DNA from: Leucosporidium creatinivorum
Lineage: Eukaryota; Basidiomycota; Microbotryomycetes; Leucosporidiales; Leucosporidiaceae
Reading direction: 5' to 3'
Assembly (NCBI GenBank): GCA_001600635.1
Contig: BCKL01000012.1
Location: 682,001-746,000 of the forward strand
DNA: 64,000 nucleotides
Part shown: piece by piece, positions 19,992-35,173 of the stretch
Layout: every line of letters begins with the position of its first letter
How positions within the stretch are numbered: the stretch's first letter is position 1
The notes under the pieces: model-generated
Seen by the model: the letters and a program-made list of their open reading frames with translations, nothing else
Told to the model about the DNA's origin: nothing
Database searches by the model: none
Position numbers and translations under genes: made by a program

Positions 19992-22900
19992 ATGTCCCTC
20001 CCAAGCTCCTCACCCCTCAGCAGACAAGGAGGAGGGTTCGCAGAGCGCAAGTTGAAGGAAAAGCGGTTTGGGTGCGTCTTGTCTCTCGCCGCTTGGTCTG
20101 GTGGGGTACAGAAGACGGAGGAGGGTAGAGGGGAGACGCGTCTGTGGCGCGCTGAACTCAACGAGGCGGGTCAAGGAGGAGGAGGAGGAGGCTGAGCCGG
20201 TGAGACTCCCTGTAGGAGAGTCGCGCTGGGTAGCTAGCACCGCCCTTCATGTGTCTGCCGCCGAAGCCAGAGCGAAAGGGGCAAGCTGAGATGGGGCAGC
20301 GAGACGTCATGAGCCCTTTCGCTGCTACCTTCTGTAGGGCTGTAGCTCAGCAGGGGGACGGCGATTCTTCTTGATCGTTTGGGCTGCCTTGCATGATCTG
20401 CTGCTCGCTCTTCTCTCGGCCCTTCTCAGCGTTCTCCTTCCCCCGCTCAGCCAGCTCTCGCCGTCCTGCACCTCGCTAAACTTCTAACCCATCGGTACAC
20501 CAACAGCCCAACGCCAATCCACTGCCTCCCCACCGAGCTCCTCACCCACATTTTTGCCCAATTGCCTCCTCCAGCGCTCGCCGTAGCCAGCCTGATCTGT
20601 AAAGAGTGGTACGCCGTCGTCAGTGATGAAGGGAGTTGGAGGGTGAGTTCTTCTGCTTTCTCTGACTCGAAAGGTTTCCAGGGGGATAGCTGATCAGGGG
20701 GATTACTGGGTGAGCAGAGCGCGTTTGAGACTTATTATGGACTCGGCGCCGAACGAGAAGGCAAGGTCGCCCTCGGCCGTCGCTTAGAGCCTAACTCCTG
20801 GAGAGGGGAGTACATTACTCGCGTTTCCCTCCTTTCGTACGTCTCTCTCTCTCTTCCTCCCCTAATTCTCCCCTTCACCTCCTCGCTGACCTCCCCTCCC
20901 CTCCTCACTCACTCAAAAAGGCGCTACGCCAAATCCCGTTCCCCCTCCACAACCTATTCCCCCTCCCTCGGCCCCCTCTCCTCCCTCCATCTCCTCCCCT
21001 CTCCCTCGCCAACCCTCCTCGCCCTCTCCCTCCCACTCGCCACCTCGGCCCTCTCAAACCCTTTTACCGGCACCCTCGCCAAATCACTCCAACAGGCTAC
21101 ACCGGTCAACAATCTCGGACAGCCACTGATGAACCCGGTGAGGGTCACGGCGTTTGCTGTACAGAGGGAGGGAGCTGGCGCTGCTGCTGGACGAGTCGTT
21201 TGGGGCCTCCGAGATGGAGGGATTAGGGTTGTTAACTCGCCGGCGTCGACTTCTACCAGAGGAACGCCAGGAGCAGGAGGACAGGGCGAGGTCCGTCAAC
21301 TACTCGGAGGAGGTGCGCCTCATCGGGAGGGAACCCCGGTGCTCGCTCTAGCTTTCGCCGAGCCGGATCAGCGCGTGGGAGTGAGAAATAGCGCGAGGGG
21401 CAGGGGGGAGAGGTTCGTCTCCGTCGGTCAGGATGGATGGGTACACCTCTGGCAACTCGATGGCTCGTCCTCTACCGCCGCTTCTGGCTCGGCGTTATTG
21501 CCGAGGGGGGATCGAGCGGAGGCGGCGAGGAAGGTTTGGAGCGCGAGGTTGCCTCCTTCGGGAGGAGGGGAGGGGAGGAAGGCGACGAGGGTGGCGTTGG
21601 CGTTGGACTCGGGATCGGGAGCCAAGGACGCGAGGAGGGCGAGCGTGGCGGTCGCCGTGGGGATGAGTGATGGAGCTGTGGTCGTTTGGGTTGGGATTGG
21701 GATGGGTGACGAGGGAGAAAAGGGGGGCGAAGGCGAAGAGGAGAGGATGGTAGAGCTTGCGCTTGAGGGAGGAGAGCAGGGGGAGGTAGATACGCTGAGG
21801 TTTGATCCCGGGGAGAAGGGGGTGGGCTTGTTGGTGCATAGGAAGGGTGGGAGGGGGTTCAGTCGCTATCTCTTCCCTTTCCCTTCCGCCTCCTACTCCT
21901 CCTCCTCCTCGACGACGACGACCCCCGAGACCACCAAAGTGCAGCACACGACTTTCAGCCATTCCTCCCTCGACGACCACCTCGACGAGCTCACGGCATT
22001 CGCATTCGACTTTGACCTCCCTGCTCCTCCGCCTCTCTCCCTCCCTTCCGCCTCCTCCTCCTCAGGCGCCATTCGCTCCTTCACTCCCCACTCTCGTTCC
22101 GACTCGGCGACTTGTACGCCACTCGACACACCCACCACTGAGATTCCCTCACTCTCATTCCCGCCTTGCTCGACGGGCAACACCCTCGGCGCAGCGGCAG
22201 CAGCACGAGCATCGAGCAACCAGTTTGGATATCGCAAGATGGTCGTAGCGGGGGATAAAAGTGGGAGGGTATTTCTGTGGGATTGGGAGGAGGAAGCAGA
22301 TGGAGAGGGAGAGAGGAGGCGGGTGGTCGAGCCGAGGAGGATGATCCAGGGAGAGTCGGGCAGTAAAGTTACGGCGCTGCAGATGGGCGAGGCGGTCGTT
22401 CTCGTTGGATCGTGCGTTGTCTCTCTTTGCCTCTGCTCGCGTGCGGGCGCTTGCTGATCATGTAGATTGCGATATGGTGCGATGGAACAGGCTCGACGGC
22501 ACCCTCCGCCTCTACTGTCCCCTCACCTCCACCCTCCTCCGCACCTTCCGCGACCGCACAGCTCCTCGCCATGCATCTCGCCTACTTGCGCAGAATTTGA
22601 TACCTAATGAGGAGGAGGATCGATGGAGCGTGGGGATGATTTGTAGGACGGGGAGAGGCGAGGTGGTGTGCAGTGTTGGGGAAAGGGTGCTTAGTTGGAG
22701 GATGGAGGGGGAGAAGAAGGGCGGAGGGGGGAAGAAGGGAAAGGGTGTGGGGCAGAGGTTGAGTGCGAGGAGTGAGAGGTTCCGATGTGAGCTTGACTCC
22801 CTCGCTCTTTCTTTCTTTCTTTCGAGCGAGGAGCGACCGAGAGAAGCTGACTCTTCTCTCTCGCCGCGCCCAACAGCCGACCAAGACCTCCGGCACCAAG

Positions 22901-24048
22901 TGCTCGAATCCCTCGACTCTCTCACCTCGGAACAAACGTCCCGTCTCGCGCAACTAGGCCACGAACGGCACTTGATTAACTCGTTCGGCCTCCCTCCGAG
23001 CTTGGATAATATGACCGAGGAGGAAGCTGTGGCGTTGGCGCTGATGCTCTCGGCGGAGGAGGAAGAGGGGAGATGGTTCGGAGGTGCTGGAGGTGCTGGA
23101 GGGAGTGGGAGCGCGAGTGGGAGTGGTAGGAGTAGCGCGAGACAGAGCCCCGAGTGGGAGGCGGTCCCCGAGGAGTTGTTGCTTGAGATGGAGGGGCTGT
23201 CGCTTGATTCGGAGGGCGGAGGAGCCGGAGCAGAGGGTCGGTCGTTCGGCAACCAGTTTGACGAGGATATGGACGACTACCGACCTGCTCCTTCGCCATC
23301 GACGTGCACCTCCCGCTCCCTTAGCCTCTCGGTCCCTACTTCCCCAACCCTCCGAGGCTCCTCACTCGGCCCAGCAACCTCCTCCCACGGCTCCTCCCCT
23401 CGCTCACACCACACATGGCGTCCTTCACCCTCACCCTCACCGTCCCTCATCGCCACCGCTCATGAACCTCATTCCTACGCTTCGAGCGGAGGCTCGCCGA
23501 GCAATATGAAGGTCCAACTTTCGCCGAGGTTGGGGCCGACTTATGGTAGTGCGATGGGGAGGGATGGGGGGGGAGTAAGAGAAGAGGTGCCGGATATGAG
23601 TGAGGAGCTGTGGCCTACTGCTGCTGCTGGTGGAGCTGGAGCGAGTGTGGCGCCGAGAGCAAGGACGGGAGCTTCGCCTTCGCCGTTAGTCTCGCCGGCT
23701 AGGAGCCCTAAAGTTCAGCCTACTACCGCGCCTCCCTCAACATTCACATTTACCGCCCCCTCTCCCTCACTTGCACCCTCCACCCCAGCCCGCCGAGGCT
23801 GGTCCGAAGTCGCTCGGTCGACTCCCTCCTCCTCCTCGATCTCTCCGTCATCCTCTCCCGCGCCCTCTTCGCCAACACCCTGGTCCTCAACCCCATCTTC
23901 TGCACCTCGCTCGTCAGGATTAGCGGATCAATTACGCCGGACCGAAAGGGAGAGTCGGGACGAGGCGCTGAGGAAGCAGGAGGAGGAGGAGTTGAGGTAT
24001 GTCATGGAGTTGAGTAGGGTGGAGGAGATTAGTCGGAGGGAAGCTTAG
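19992..24048 (+). CDS. UFO1: F-box / WD-repeat protein with two UIMs (Ufo1-like SCF receptor)
   Basis: Exons 19992-20071, 20507-20642, 20718-20836, 20921-22411, 22491-22786, 22877-24048 join in frame to 1,097 residues. The F-box is near residues 27-70 (PIHCLPTELLTHIFAQLPPP, ASLICKEWYAVVSDEGSW). A degenerate WD-repeat propeller follows (RFVSVGQDGWVHLWQLDG, KMVVAGDKSGRVFLWDWEE, SLDGTLRLYCPLTSTLLRTF). There are two ubiquitin-interacting motifs: EEEAVALALMLSAEEE mid-protein and EEEELRYVMELSRVEE at the C-terminus, separated by a long Ser/Pro-rich disordered region. The same order (F-box, WD repeats, UIMs) defines yeast Ufo1, an SCF receptor that degrades Ho and other nuclear proteins. Homology by architecture is good; shared substrates are not implied. 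The first intron (435 nt) is unusually long. Confidence 0.83.
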
Positions 24049-24214
24049 AGTCTTATTGCTGTAGATGGCTGTTGGAAGAGTAGAGATGGCTTGGAGTATT
24101 GATGAGGACCGAGGAGGCGGAAGCGGCGAGCTCGGCGATGCTGTGGGAGATCGCGAGAGGTTTCGATGCGCTCGAAAAGAGCTGTGAGCTCTTTTTGACT
24201 TGTGTTCTAGCACG

Positions 24215-27200
24215 ATGGATGCTGAAGCTCAGAGCTTGTATCTGCCATCTCGTCTCTCGCTCTTGCCTTCGCAACCCTTGCCCTCCGCCCTCATTTTTCG
24301 ACTGCTCTTCTCGACTCTCGTCCGCTCTCCGGACAGCATGGGCGAGGTCAACTCGGGGTATAGGTTCGGAACGGGTAGGCGTGAGAAGCGCAAGGCTCCA
24401 GAGGAAGGGATGGGGAGTGACGTTGAGGAAGATGAGCCGCCGCCCAGGAAGAAGGCGCGAAGGAGTGAGTCGGAGCGGCTCCTAGTAGCTGAGCAGAGGA
24501 TAGCTGACATCTATGATAGGCTTCCTCGCCATCAACCGCCCGCTGGGCTTCCGGAACGAGTCGTCCCCTCGCTTCGCCATCCTTGCCGAGCTCTAGGGGC
24601 GGCTCGACAGGACTTCGAGCACGAGCGGAAAGAGAGTGCTCTCTCTCACGGGGGACTACAAGCGGCTACTGAACTACCCGATACCTACCAAGGACTCGGT
24701 GCGTCCTACTCAGCGTCACCTGAGCAAGGCGTTCACGCTGACCTGCGTCTTTCGGCGGTCCGTGCACTCTCTCGGCCGAGTAGAATGATCCCGTCGGCGA
24801 CCTCTCGTCAGTCTGCTGCAGCTTGCGTGGAGCTTCGAGTGGTCGATTGGCTCTTCTGACCCGAATGCGCCCCACAGAGACGTCTTCCTCGCGGTTCTCG
24901 AACCTCGCTCCAGCATGCGAGGCGCTTCGTACGGCAACATGACCATCGACCAGATCAACGAGGTGCTCGACGAGTTGAGTAGGATTAGTGCGGAGGGTAC
25001 CGAGGATGGTTCAGGTCGCAAGGTGTAGTGAGTAGCCGATTCGAATCTCGTTTCGCCGCCGAGGTCTGCTGATCGCTTCTGGCCATTCGCCTTCCTCCTT
25101 CGCTGCTGCTCGAAACGATTTGTATCGCACAGTAAGCGACATGGAGATTTACTCAAGCGTTGGGTGCAAGAGATGACGCCTCTGGAGATGAAGTGAGCCA
25201 GTTCGACCCTCCAGACCGCTCCGCCGAGCTCGTTGACAGGCCTCGACCAAGCAGGTGGCTCGTTCGCATCATCCTCAAGGGTAAGCGGATACCTCTTTGG
25301 TTGTTTTCCTCCCTTTTTGATGTTGTATTGACCCCACCTTGGATTTGCTACAGACCTGAGCGTCGGCGTCGGAGCGATCACCGTCCTCAACGCCCTCCAC
25401 CCTGACGCCCTCGGCTACTACCGCGCCATCAGCAGCATCAAAGCCGTCTGTGGTCGACTATGGAACGCTAGCGAGGTCCTCCCAGAACCCGAGCTACAGG
25501 TCGTCCTCGGCCAGCCCTTCAAGCCTCAACTCGCCCACCGGAATCATCGGAGGTGTGTCTGCTCGTTCTCGCCCGCCGGCAATGAGCTTCCCGCTGACTT
25601 GGTGTATCACAGCCTCGGCGACGTCGTCAGGATGATGCGCGAAGGCCGAGTTCCTCGCCCGAGCCTCAGCACTCGCATGTTCCTCGTCGAGGAGAAGCTT
25701 GACGGCTGTCGGATCCAGATACACGTCGTTAATGGACGCTGTTACCTGTTCACTCGGTGTGTCAGCTCTCACGCTCAGCGTCGGGGTTTGCGAGCTCGCC
25801 CTTCGGCTGACGCCCAAGTTGCCGAGTAGAAATGGCCGAGATGTGACCAGCGTCTACACCAGGCTCAGCTACATCATCCTCGCGCGATTACACGACCATG
25901 TCTTCGAGTAGGTTCACTCCCCCGCCGAGAGTGAGCAGATCTTGAGCGGCACTGACCTGCCTCGGCGCTCGCAGAGTCATCCTCGACGGCGAGATGATGA
26001 TCTACAGCGAGGCACTCAAGGAGCGTTTCCCCGCCACGAACTTGGACGCTCATGAAGGTGAGGTTCTGCTCGAGATTTTATCGCCGAGACGAAGCCAGTC
26101 GCTGATCACTCGCTGACATCGCCTAGATCCGGGCGGGTTCGACCTCCGCCTGGAAGCCGCCCACTGCTTCGTCGTCTTCGACATCCTCTACTTCCGCACG
26201 CCTGCAGGAGCTTTCAACGTCTGCAAAGAGCCCCTCTGGCGACGCAAGGGAATCCTCGACCGCATCTTCAAGCCCGAGCCGGCCCTCAAAGCCGAGCCGA
26301 CTCTCAATGCCGAGCCGACCCTCGACACCGTCTGCCAGCCTAGGGTCGAGGTCATCGAGCACAAGTACGTCTCGAACGAGGAGGAGCTCAAGTCCGTCTT
26401 CAAGGAGGTCGTCGAGGCTCGCGGAGAAGGACTCGTCGTCAAGAACCCAGACTCGAGCTACCAGCTCGGTCGTCGCGAGCAGACTTGGGTCAAGGTCAAG
26501 CCCGACTTCATGGACGAGTTCGGCGAGTCGTTTACTTACATTGTCATTGGTGATTCGACCGTCATCCTCAAGTGCTCTGCTGATGACCCTCTCTCGCAGG
26601 AGCCTACTGGGGATACGGACGGCGAGGCAGAACTCTTTCGGCTTTCCTCTGCGCTGTCTGGGACCGGTCAAGGCCGTTCGACGTCGACGGGCAGCCTTGG
26701 TACGTCCGGATCTGTCTTTGTTCGCCGCTCGCTGACCATTTCCTCACTACAGCGTGCAGTCCTTCGTCAAGGTCAACGTGACTTGCACTCTGGAGCAGCA
26801 GCGCTTTATCTTGTGCGTCTCGCTCTTCCTCAGTCTGTGGTCAAGCTCGAGCTTACATGTTCATTCACAGCGAGCGCACCGACGGCAAGTGGTTCGACTT
26901 CGACAAGAACAAGCAGCCCTCGTTCTTCTCGACCATTTCTGAGTACCCCGACGTGCTCATTCGGCCTTCGGAGTGAGCTCTCCTCCTCTAGAGCTCGGAG
27001 ACTCGTCAGCTGACCCTTGAGCGTCATTAGCTCCTTCCTCGTCGAGATCAAGGGAGCCAGCACCCAGTTCAGCAGTCAGCCGAGTTGCTGGCAGTCCCGC
27101 GCCGAGCTCGACTCAAGCTGACATCTCCCTCTTCCACAGACGACCATCCTTCTCACCTCACCCTGCAGTTCCCTCGCATGCGCTTCGTCTACACCCGCAA

Positions 27201-28838
27201 GAGCGAGGAGAACGAGCGCTTCGGAATGATCTCGACGATCGAAGGTGGGCTTGCTCGAGCACGGCGCTTGAAGTCAGTCTGCTCGCTTTCACTAAGCACC
27301 GCTCCCCACTCTTACAGACATCAAGGAGATGCAGAAGCGTCAGATCAAGGTCAGCGACACTCTCAGCGGCAACTTCACCACCAAGAAGACGCGCGGCAAG
27401 GGAGTCGAGACCAAAGTGAGCCGAGTTGAGGAGGGGGTCGGCCATGCTCTTTCGACAAGCTCTACTCATTCTTCGCCATCTCCTTCAGCCCGTCACCATC
27501 AAAAGCGATCTCTTCAAGCAGCTCAAGTTCTGTACGCCCCTCAGCGCTTGCTTTCTTTTTCACCTCGGCGATGCTTCAGCTGCAGCGAGCTTCGAGACTG
27601 ACGCAGGTCGATCGCTCTATCCTCTCAGACGTCCACAACCAGTACAAGACCGAGTCAAGTCAAACCTTTATGACCAAGGCTGCTTTGGAGATGCTCATCG
27701 AGGAGCATGGAGGCGCCATCGTGCAGCACATCCCCGCGCCGAGTCCTTCCCGCGTTGTCATCGCTTCCAAGTGGCTCGGTGATCTCCAATTCTCGATTGA
27801 GGCATCGAAGCTAGAACTGAGAGCTGACCACGGCTCAGCATTATCACACAGTCATCTCCAACAAGCAAGGCGCCGGGTCGGTCGACATGCTCCTGCCCGC
27901 CTGGGTCGTCGAGTCGGTCGAGCGCGGTCGTCTCCTTCCCAAGACCAGCCGGTGAGTGTTGGTCTAAAGCTTTGATCCTCTTGGGCGATTTCACAGACTC
28001 TCGCCTGCTTCAATCGAGCTCGAGCTTACCCTCGGCCGTCTCTCCGCAGCTTCTACGTTCGCGCCACCCCTTCCACCGCCGCTACCGCCGAGTACAATCA
28101 GCGCGATACCATCCTTTCTAGCTTCAACCGCGCATCTACGCCAATTCTGGACGATCAAGACGACGAGAACCTCTTCAGCTCGCCCAGCAGCTCAGCGGCC
28201 CGGCAGTCGCTATCGGGCTACAGCGACGACGACAGTGCGGATCCAACGACCGAAGAGGATGAATCGTCCGAGACGAACGATGGAGATGAAGACCCGACCG
28301 AGCTCTTCAGCGGCATCGTCGCCTATTTTGACACAAGCGCCAACGCCGAGAAGAACGTCCTCGCGCCTTCCGCCTCCAGGAGCGCTCAGACGCATACAGC
28401 GTGAGTCCAAGACGTTGTCGCTGATACACAGGGGATGGGAGCTGACTCTTGCGCCCCCAAAGACTGCTCCTAGCTTCCGAGGGTTGGTCTCCCCCGTTTC
28501 CTTCAGCCCGGCGAGCTTTGCGCTGACCTGTCTTCGCTGTCAGCCTTCATGAACAACGGCGGTCGCGTGTCCGAGAACATCTACGACCTCAAGATCACCC
28601 ACATCATCGTCGCCGACAGCACGACAGACTCCTCCGAGCTGAGACCGCTCAAGACCGAGTGAGCTGCTCGTCTACTCGGCGCCCGAGCTCGCGAGCTGAT
28701 CTTCTTGTTAATCGCAGTTCGAGTAGGAACTCGCTCTTGCCCAAGAATGCTCACCGTCGGAAAGTCTTCACGCTCAAGTGGATCAGCAGAAGTGTCGACG
28801 TTGGCGAGCTCATCGCCGAGCGCGGTGACGGAGCGTGA
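24215..28838 (+). CDS. LIG4: DNA ligase IV (non-homologous end joining)
   Basis: ATP-dependent ligase that seals double-strand breaks with Xrcc4/Lif1. The gene has many short introns; the first two or three junctions after ATG 24215 are unresolved. Recognised parts: VFLAVLEPRSSMRG, then KWLVRIILKDLSVGVG across an intron near 25255. The adenylation motif EEKLDGCRIQIH lies near 25695-25730, with the nucleophile Lys in KLDG and Cys where many ligases have Glu after DG. Then come VILDGEMM (near 25978), EARGEGLVVKNPDSSYQLGR and WVKVKPDFMDEFG (near 26420-26520). An OB-fold follows. Tandem BRCT domains close the protein (KSDLFKQLKFC near 27510 and WISRSVDVGELIAERGDG at the end). An in-frame threefold hexapeptide insertion lies at 26273-26328. 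Confidence 0.93.
26273..26328 (+). repeat. Triplicated 18-nt unit inside LIG4
   Basis: Three diverged in-frame copies encode PEPALK, AEPTLN and AEPTLD between the adenylation-domain core and motif IV. Nucleotide similarity between units suggests local tandem duplication. Confidence 0.75.
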
Positions 28839-29374
28839 TGAGGGGTGCGAGTCGGGTCAATTGCGCGGCGAAGGAAAGTATTAGTAGTGAATACTCGGAA
28901 GCTGGTACTCTGCTGTCTCTGTTCTGTTGTATGTACTTTGGAAGCTGGTTGGTCTCAGTCTCGGACTCCGCTTCGCGAGCAGTGAGGCGTGCGAAGGATG
29001 TGCAGCGCTCGGGAAGGGTCCAACTGCAAAAAAGCAGCAGGGAGTGAGCTCGGACAGCCTACAAAGCTCGCTGTACCGCCCCTCTAACCTTGCTTCGCTA
29101 CAGAAACCTGCGAAATGGACTTAGCCGAGCTTTCGGCACTCGTTCTGTGGGCAAGTTGGGATCACCGCTCTGATGCAGGAGGAAACTGGTGACAAGCGGT
29201 GAGCATGTACGCAACCCAAATCGGAGCAGCTCGGATCGTTTAGCTCGATCGCTCGACCGAGAGAGAGCGACAAGGGACTCGCTATGATAGGCGTTTTAGC
29301 TCTTGCTCTTCAACCACATCTTTCTCCAACTTCTCGCCTCTTCAACCTTTCACCAAACTCACTCAGCTACAATC
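28839..29374. promoter_or_regulatory. THI4 upstream region
   Basis: About 535 bases between the LIG4 stop and the THI4 start. An 8-bp inverted repeat, TCACCGCT (29162-29169) and AGCGGTGA (29195-29202), flanks a 25-nt spacer about 180 bp before the start codon. A CT-rich leader follows. I looked for a TPP riboswitch core and did not find one. Confidence 0.45.
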
Positions 29375-32068
<2,694 letters not shown>

Positions 32069-35000
32069 CTAGATATCGTCGCCCTGCGCCTGCGAAAGAG
32101 CGAGAAGCGAGATCAGCGACCGCCTTCGACAAAATGAAACGAAAGAAGCAGGTCAAACATACCGCCTTCTCCAAAGTAGCCCTCTTGGCGTCCCTCAGCT
32201 TCCTCTGCAACCTCAGGTATCCACCAAGAGGAGTCTTATCGAGCTCCTCACCCTGCAAGAACCGATCGACCTTGTCCCTCTTACTCGGCGCAAACTCAAT
32301 CTTCTCCCTCCTCTCCTCAATCCACCGAGCGTTCGACTCGAGCTTCTCCACCAGCACCTTGATCTGCGCTCCGAGCTTGGCCTGACCAGTCTTCTTGCTG
32401 TGGCGCTTGAGAGCGACGACGGCGGGAAGGACCAGCTCGGGGAAGGCGATGGAGGTGGCGAGGGCGCCATAATACTCGGTGACGAGGTGGATGAGCTCAT
32501 CGGCGAGTCCGTCGGCGTAGACGCGAGTCTTGAGGTAGGAGGTGGGGCACTTGAGGTAGAACTCCATATCCAGAGGTTTGAGAGTCGAGGGCTTGGTGCG
32601 CTTGGTGAGGTCGGGGGAATCGAGGATCTCGAAGAGGGAGGAGGAGAGGGGAATGTAGGTGCCGGTGCGCTGGACGATGCGCAGGAGGGCGCGGATGAGG
32701 TGGAAGCGCAGCGGGTAGTAACGAGAGGTGGGGACGAGGCTGTGAGGGCGGGAGGGGATTAGCGAGCTGCTCGACCGACACCTGAAGAGCATGCTCACCG
32801 AATGGCACCGAGGGCGACCTGGATGAGAGGGTAAAGAAGCTGCTGCAGCGGGCTCTCGCCGTACTGAGCGATCCGCTCCTTCTCGCACGACGACGACAGG
32901 ACGAGCGACCAGAAGTCGACGGCGTGGACGAATTGCCAGTTGTAGACCGACTTGAAAGCGTCCTGTGGAGTACGAGATCCTGTCAACTCTCATCCCTTAC
33001 TTCGCCTCTACGACCGAAACTCACCTTCGATCCCTCCTTGACTCCCTTCCTCAGCAGAATGGCGAGCATGCGGATGTAGCCGAAAGTGAGCTGGTATGCC
33101 ATTTCGCCCTCCTGCTTGCCGGGGAGAAGGAAGAGCTCGGAGGCCGAGTTCTTCATGAGGGTGAGGGAGGGCAGAGTGTAGACCGAGGTCTGGCGGGAGG
33201 AGGCGAGGAGGGTGGCATAGACTCCCTGTAGATTGGTGGAGTAGAGCGAGTGAGTAATAGCGGGCAGAGGGAGAGAAGGGAAAAGCGCACCTTGAGGACC
33301 GACTCGCGGAGGCTGTGATCCGAAGCGACGGCGAGCTTGCGCAGAGCGAGGAAGGCAGCGACGCGGACCTCATCGGTAGCAGACTCGTAAAGACCGAGAA
33401 GCATCTATTGTAGTGCAGCAGTCAGCGGTTCGTTCACGTCGCTCGCTCGGCCGATGAGAACCGTTTGCCACCACCACTCACCTTGACCCATCCCCTAGCC
33501 ACCTTCCTGTTTCCAACAACCCACGGTACGAGCTTGGCCGACTCGGTGACGGCGAGCGCAGGGATGCCGGAATCGGAGGCGACGGTTTGGAGGAGGGCTT
33601 GGAGGGAGACGAAGTAGGACTTGATGAGGCGCTGGGCGGTCGAGTAGGCCTTGGAGTTGGTGTTGACCTTGCTGTGAAGGGTGAGAGATGTGGAGGGAGA
33701 GGGTGAGAGTGAGGGAGAGGGTGGGAAGAAGCGACGAGGGAAAGGCGAGACGAGCGTAGGGTGTAGAGAGTTGGAGAGTCAGCGATTGGCTCGAGGTGAA
33801 CATGTAAGAGAACGAGAAACGTACTACTTTCCGTTGACCTCCTTGTAGGAGCAGTGATGCGCGAGGACAACGGGGGTGTACTTGAGCGAAGTGACGATGA
33901 GCTTGTTGAAGACTGCAGGGCGAGCGAGGGGGAGTCAGTGATCGATCCACAAAGACTCTAGGAAGGCCAGCAAGCTCACCAGCAGGGCTCTGAATCTCGT
34001 ATCGCTCGCCGACCTCCTCGGCGGTAGCAGCGCCGGTCGAAGCAGCCGAACGGAAAGCGAGAAGGAGCTTGCGAAGAGCGCGGAGGGAGCGCTTCTGAGA
34101 TGTCGTGGGAAGGGTAGAAAGGAGTCGAGTCAGTACAGCTCGAGCGACGGAAGCAAGTCGACCGAGAACTCACATCGAGAATGCTCTTCTGCCATCCCTT
34201 CAGCATCTCTTTCGTCAAGACGGGGATCTTCTTGACCTTAATCTCCTTCTCCTTTCCCTTGCCCTTCTTCTTAGCTCCCTCATCCTCGCTGTCCGACTCG
34301 TCGCTCGTCTCCTCATCCTCACTCTCCTCCTCAGCCTCGGCTCCCTCGCCATCAAAGTCGAGCAGCTCGGCGTCGTTCTCCTGCAGGTACTTGAAGAACT
34401 CGGGGTCCTTCTCGGCCAAAGCCTTGAGGTCGGCTACGTGCTGAGCATCGTCCAACTCCTCGTCCGAACCGAGGCCCGAAAGGTCGTCGTCCTCAAGGTC
34501 TGATCCTTCCTCCTGTGCAGGATGAACGGCAACGAGAGACGGGTGTCAGCGAAGGTACACCTAGCTATGAGGTTGAAGGTAGCAGAAACGGATGGCAGGC
34601 TAACTCGCAGGGCGAAATGTGAGCCGAGCAGTCTCGACCCGCTGCCAGCGCCCAGCTCATTCAGCAACTCTGAAGCTCTGACAAGCTCCATAAGCTCAGC
34701 TCAGCCGCCTGATGCTCACAAGAGCACCAACGAGCAGCTGGACCGAACAGCCGCCTCGACGCAAAACGCTGAGGCTGCTCTCCGGAGGCCGGCGCTCGAT
34801 GTACCACTGCAAGCGTAGCCGAGTACAGCATGCGAGCTTTATACCTAGCTCCTGCTGCTGCTCCCGCCTCCCCTGCGACCCAGCGAAGCGCTCCAAAACT
34901 CACCTCGTCGACTCCCTGTCCTCCGAGCACGGCATCAACGTCCATCTCCTCGTCGCTCTCCTCGTCGTCGCTGTTCTTCTTGATGGGTCCTTCCTCATCG

Positions 35001-35173
35001 CTCTCCTCGACCGCATCGGTCGGCTTGGGTCCGTGGCCCTTGTTGCGCTGCACCTGGCGTCCTTTCACCTTTTGCTTGAAGGCGCGCACTTCATGGCGCT
35101 TCTTGATTTGGCCGTCGAGCAGGCCCTTCTTGAGGAAAGCCTTCGTCTGCTTGGCTTTACTGATCTTTCCCAT
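32069..35173 (-). CDS. NOC2: Nucleolar complex protein 2 (60S ribosome assembly)
   Basis: Noc2 pairs with Noc1 and Noc3 to move pre-60S particles from nucleolus to nucleoplasm. It starts at ATG 35173 ([20 protein letters not shown]), with a Lys-rich head and a strongly acidic region ([33 protein letters not shown]). A helical-repeat body is spread over about ten exons: [90 protein letters not shown] and [19 protein letters not shown]. The C-terminus is basic and ends after a last intron (KAAQGDDI, stop 32069-32071). The first intron, 34513-34903, is 391 nt. I looked for a box C/D snoRNA in it and saw none. Confidence 0.95.

Noticed and set aside
25160-25405. Alternative frame in LIG4 with ordinary-looking residues
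   Set aside because: The correct frames, joined by introns, give the ligase motifs KWLVRIILKDLSVGVG and those following.
34513-34903. Possible snoRNA in the first intron of NOC2
   Set aside because: No RTGATGA box C paired with a CTGA box D, and no clear H/ACA hinge, was found on the transcribed strand.
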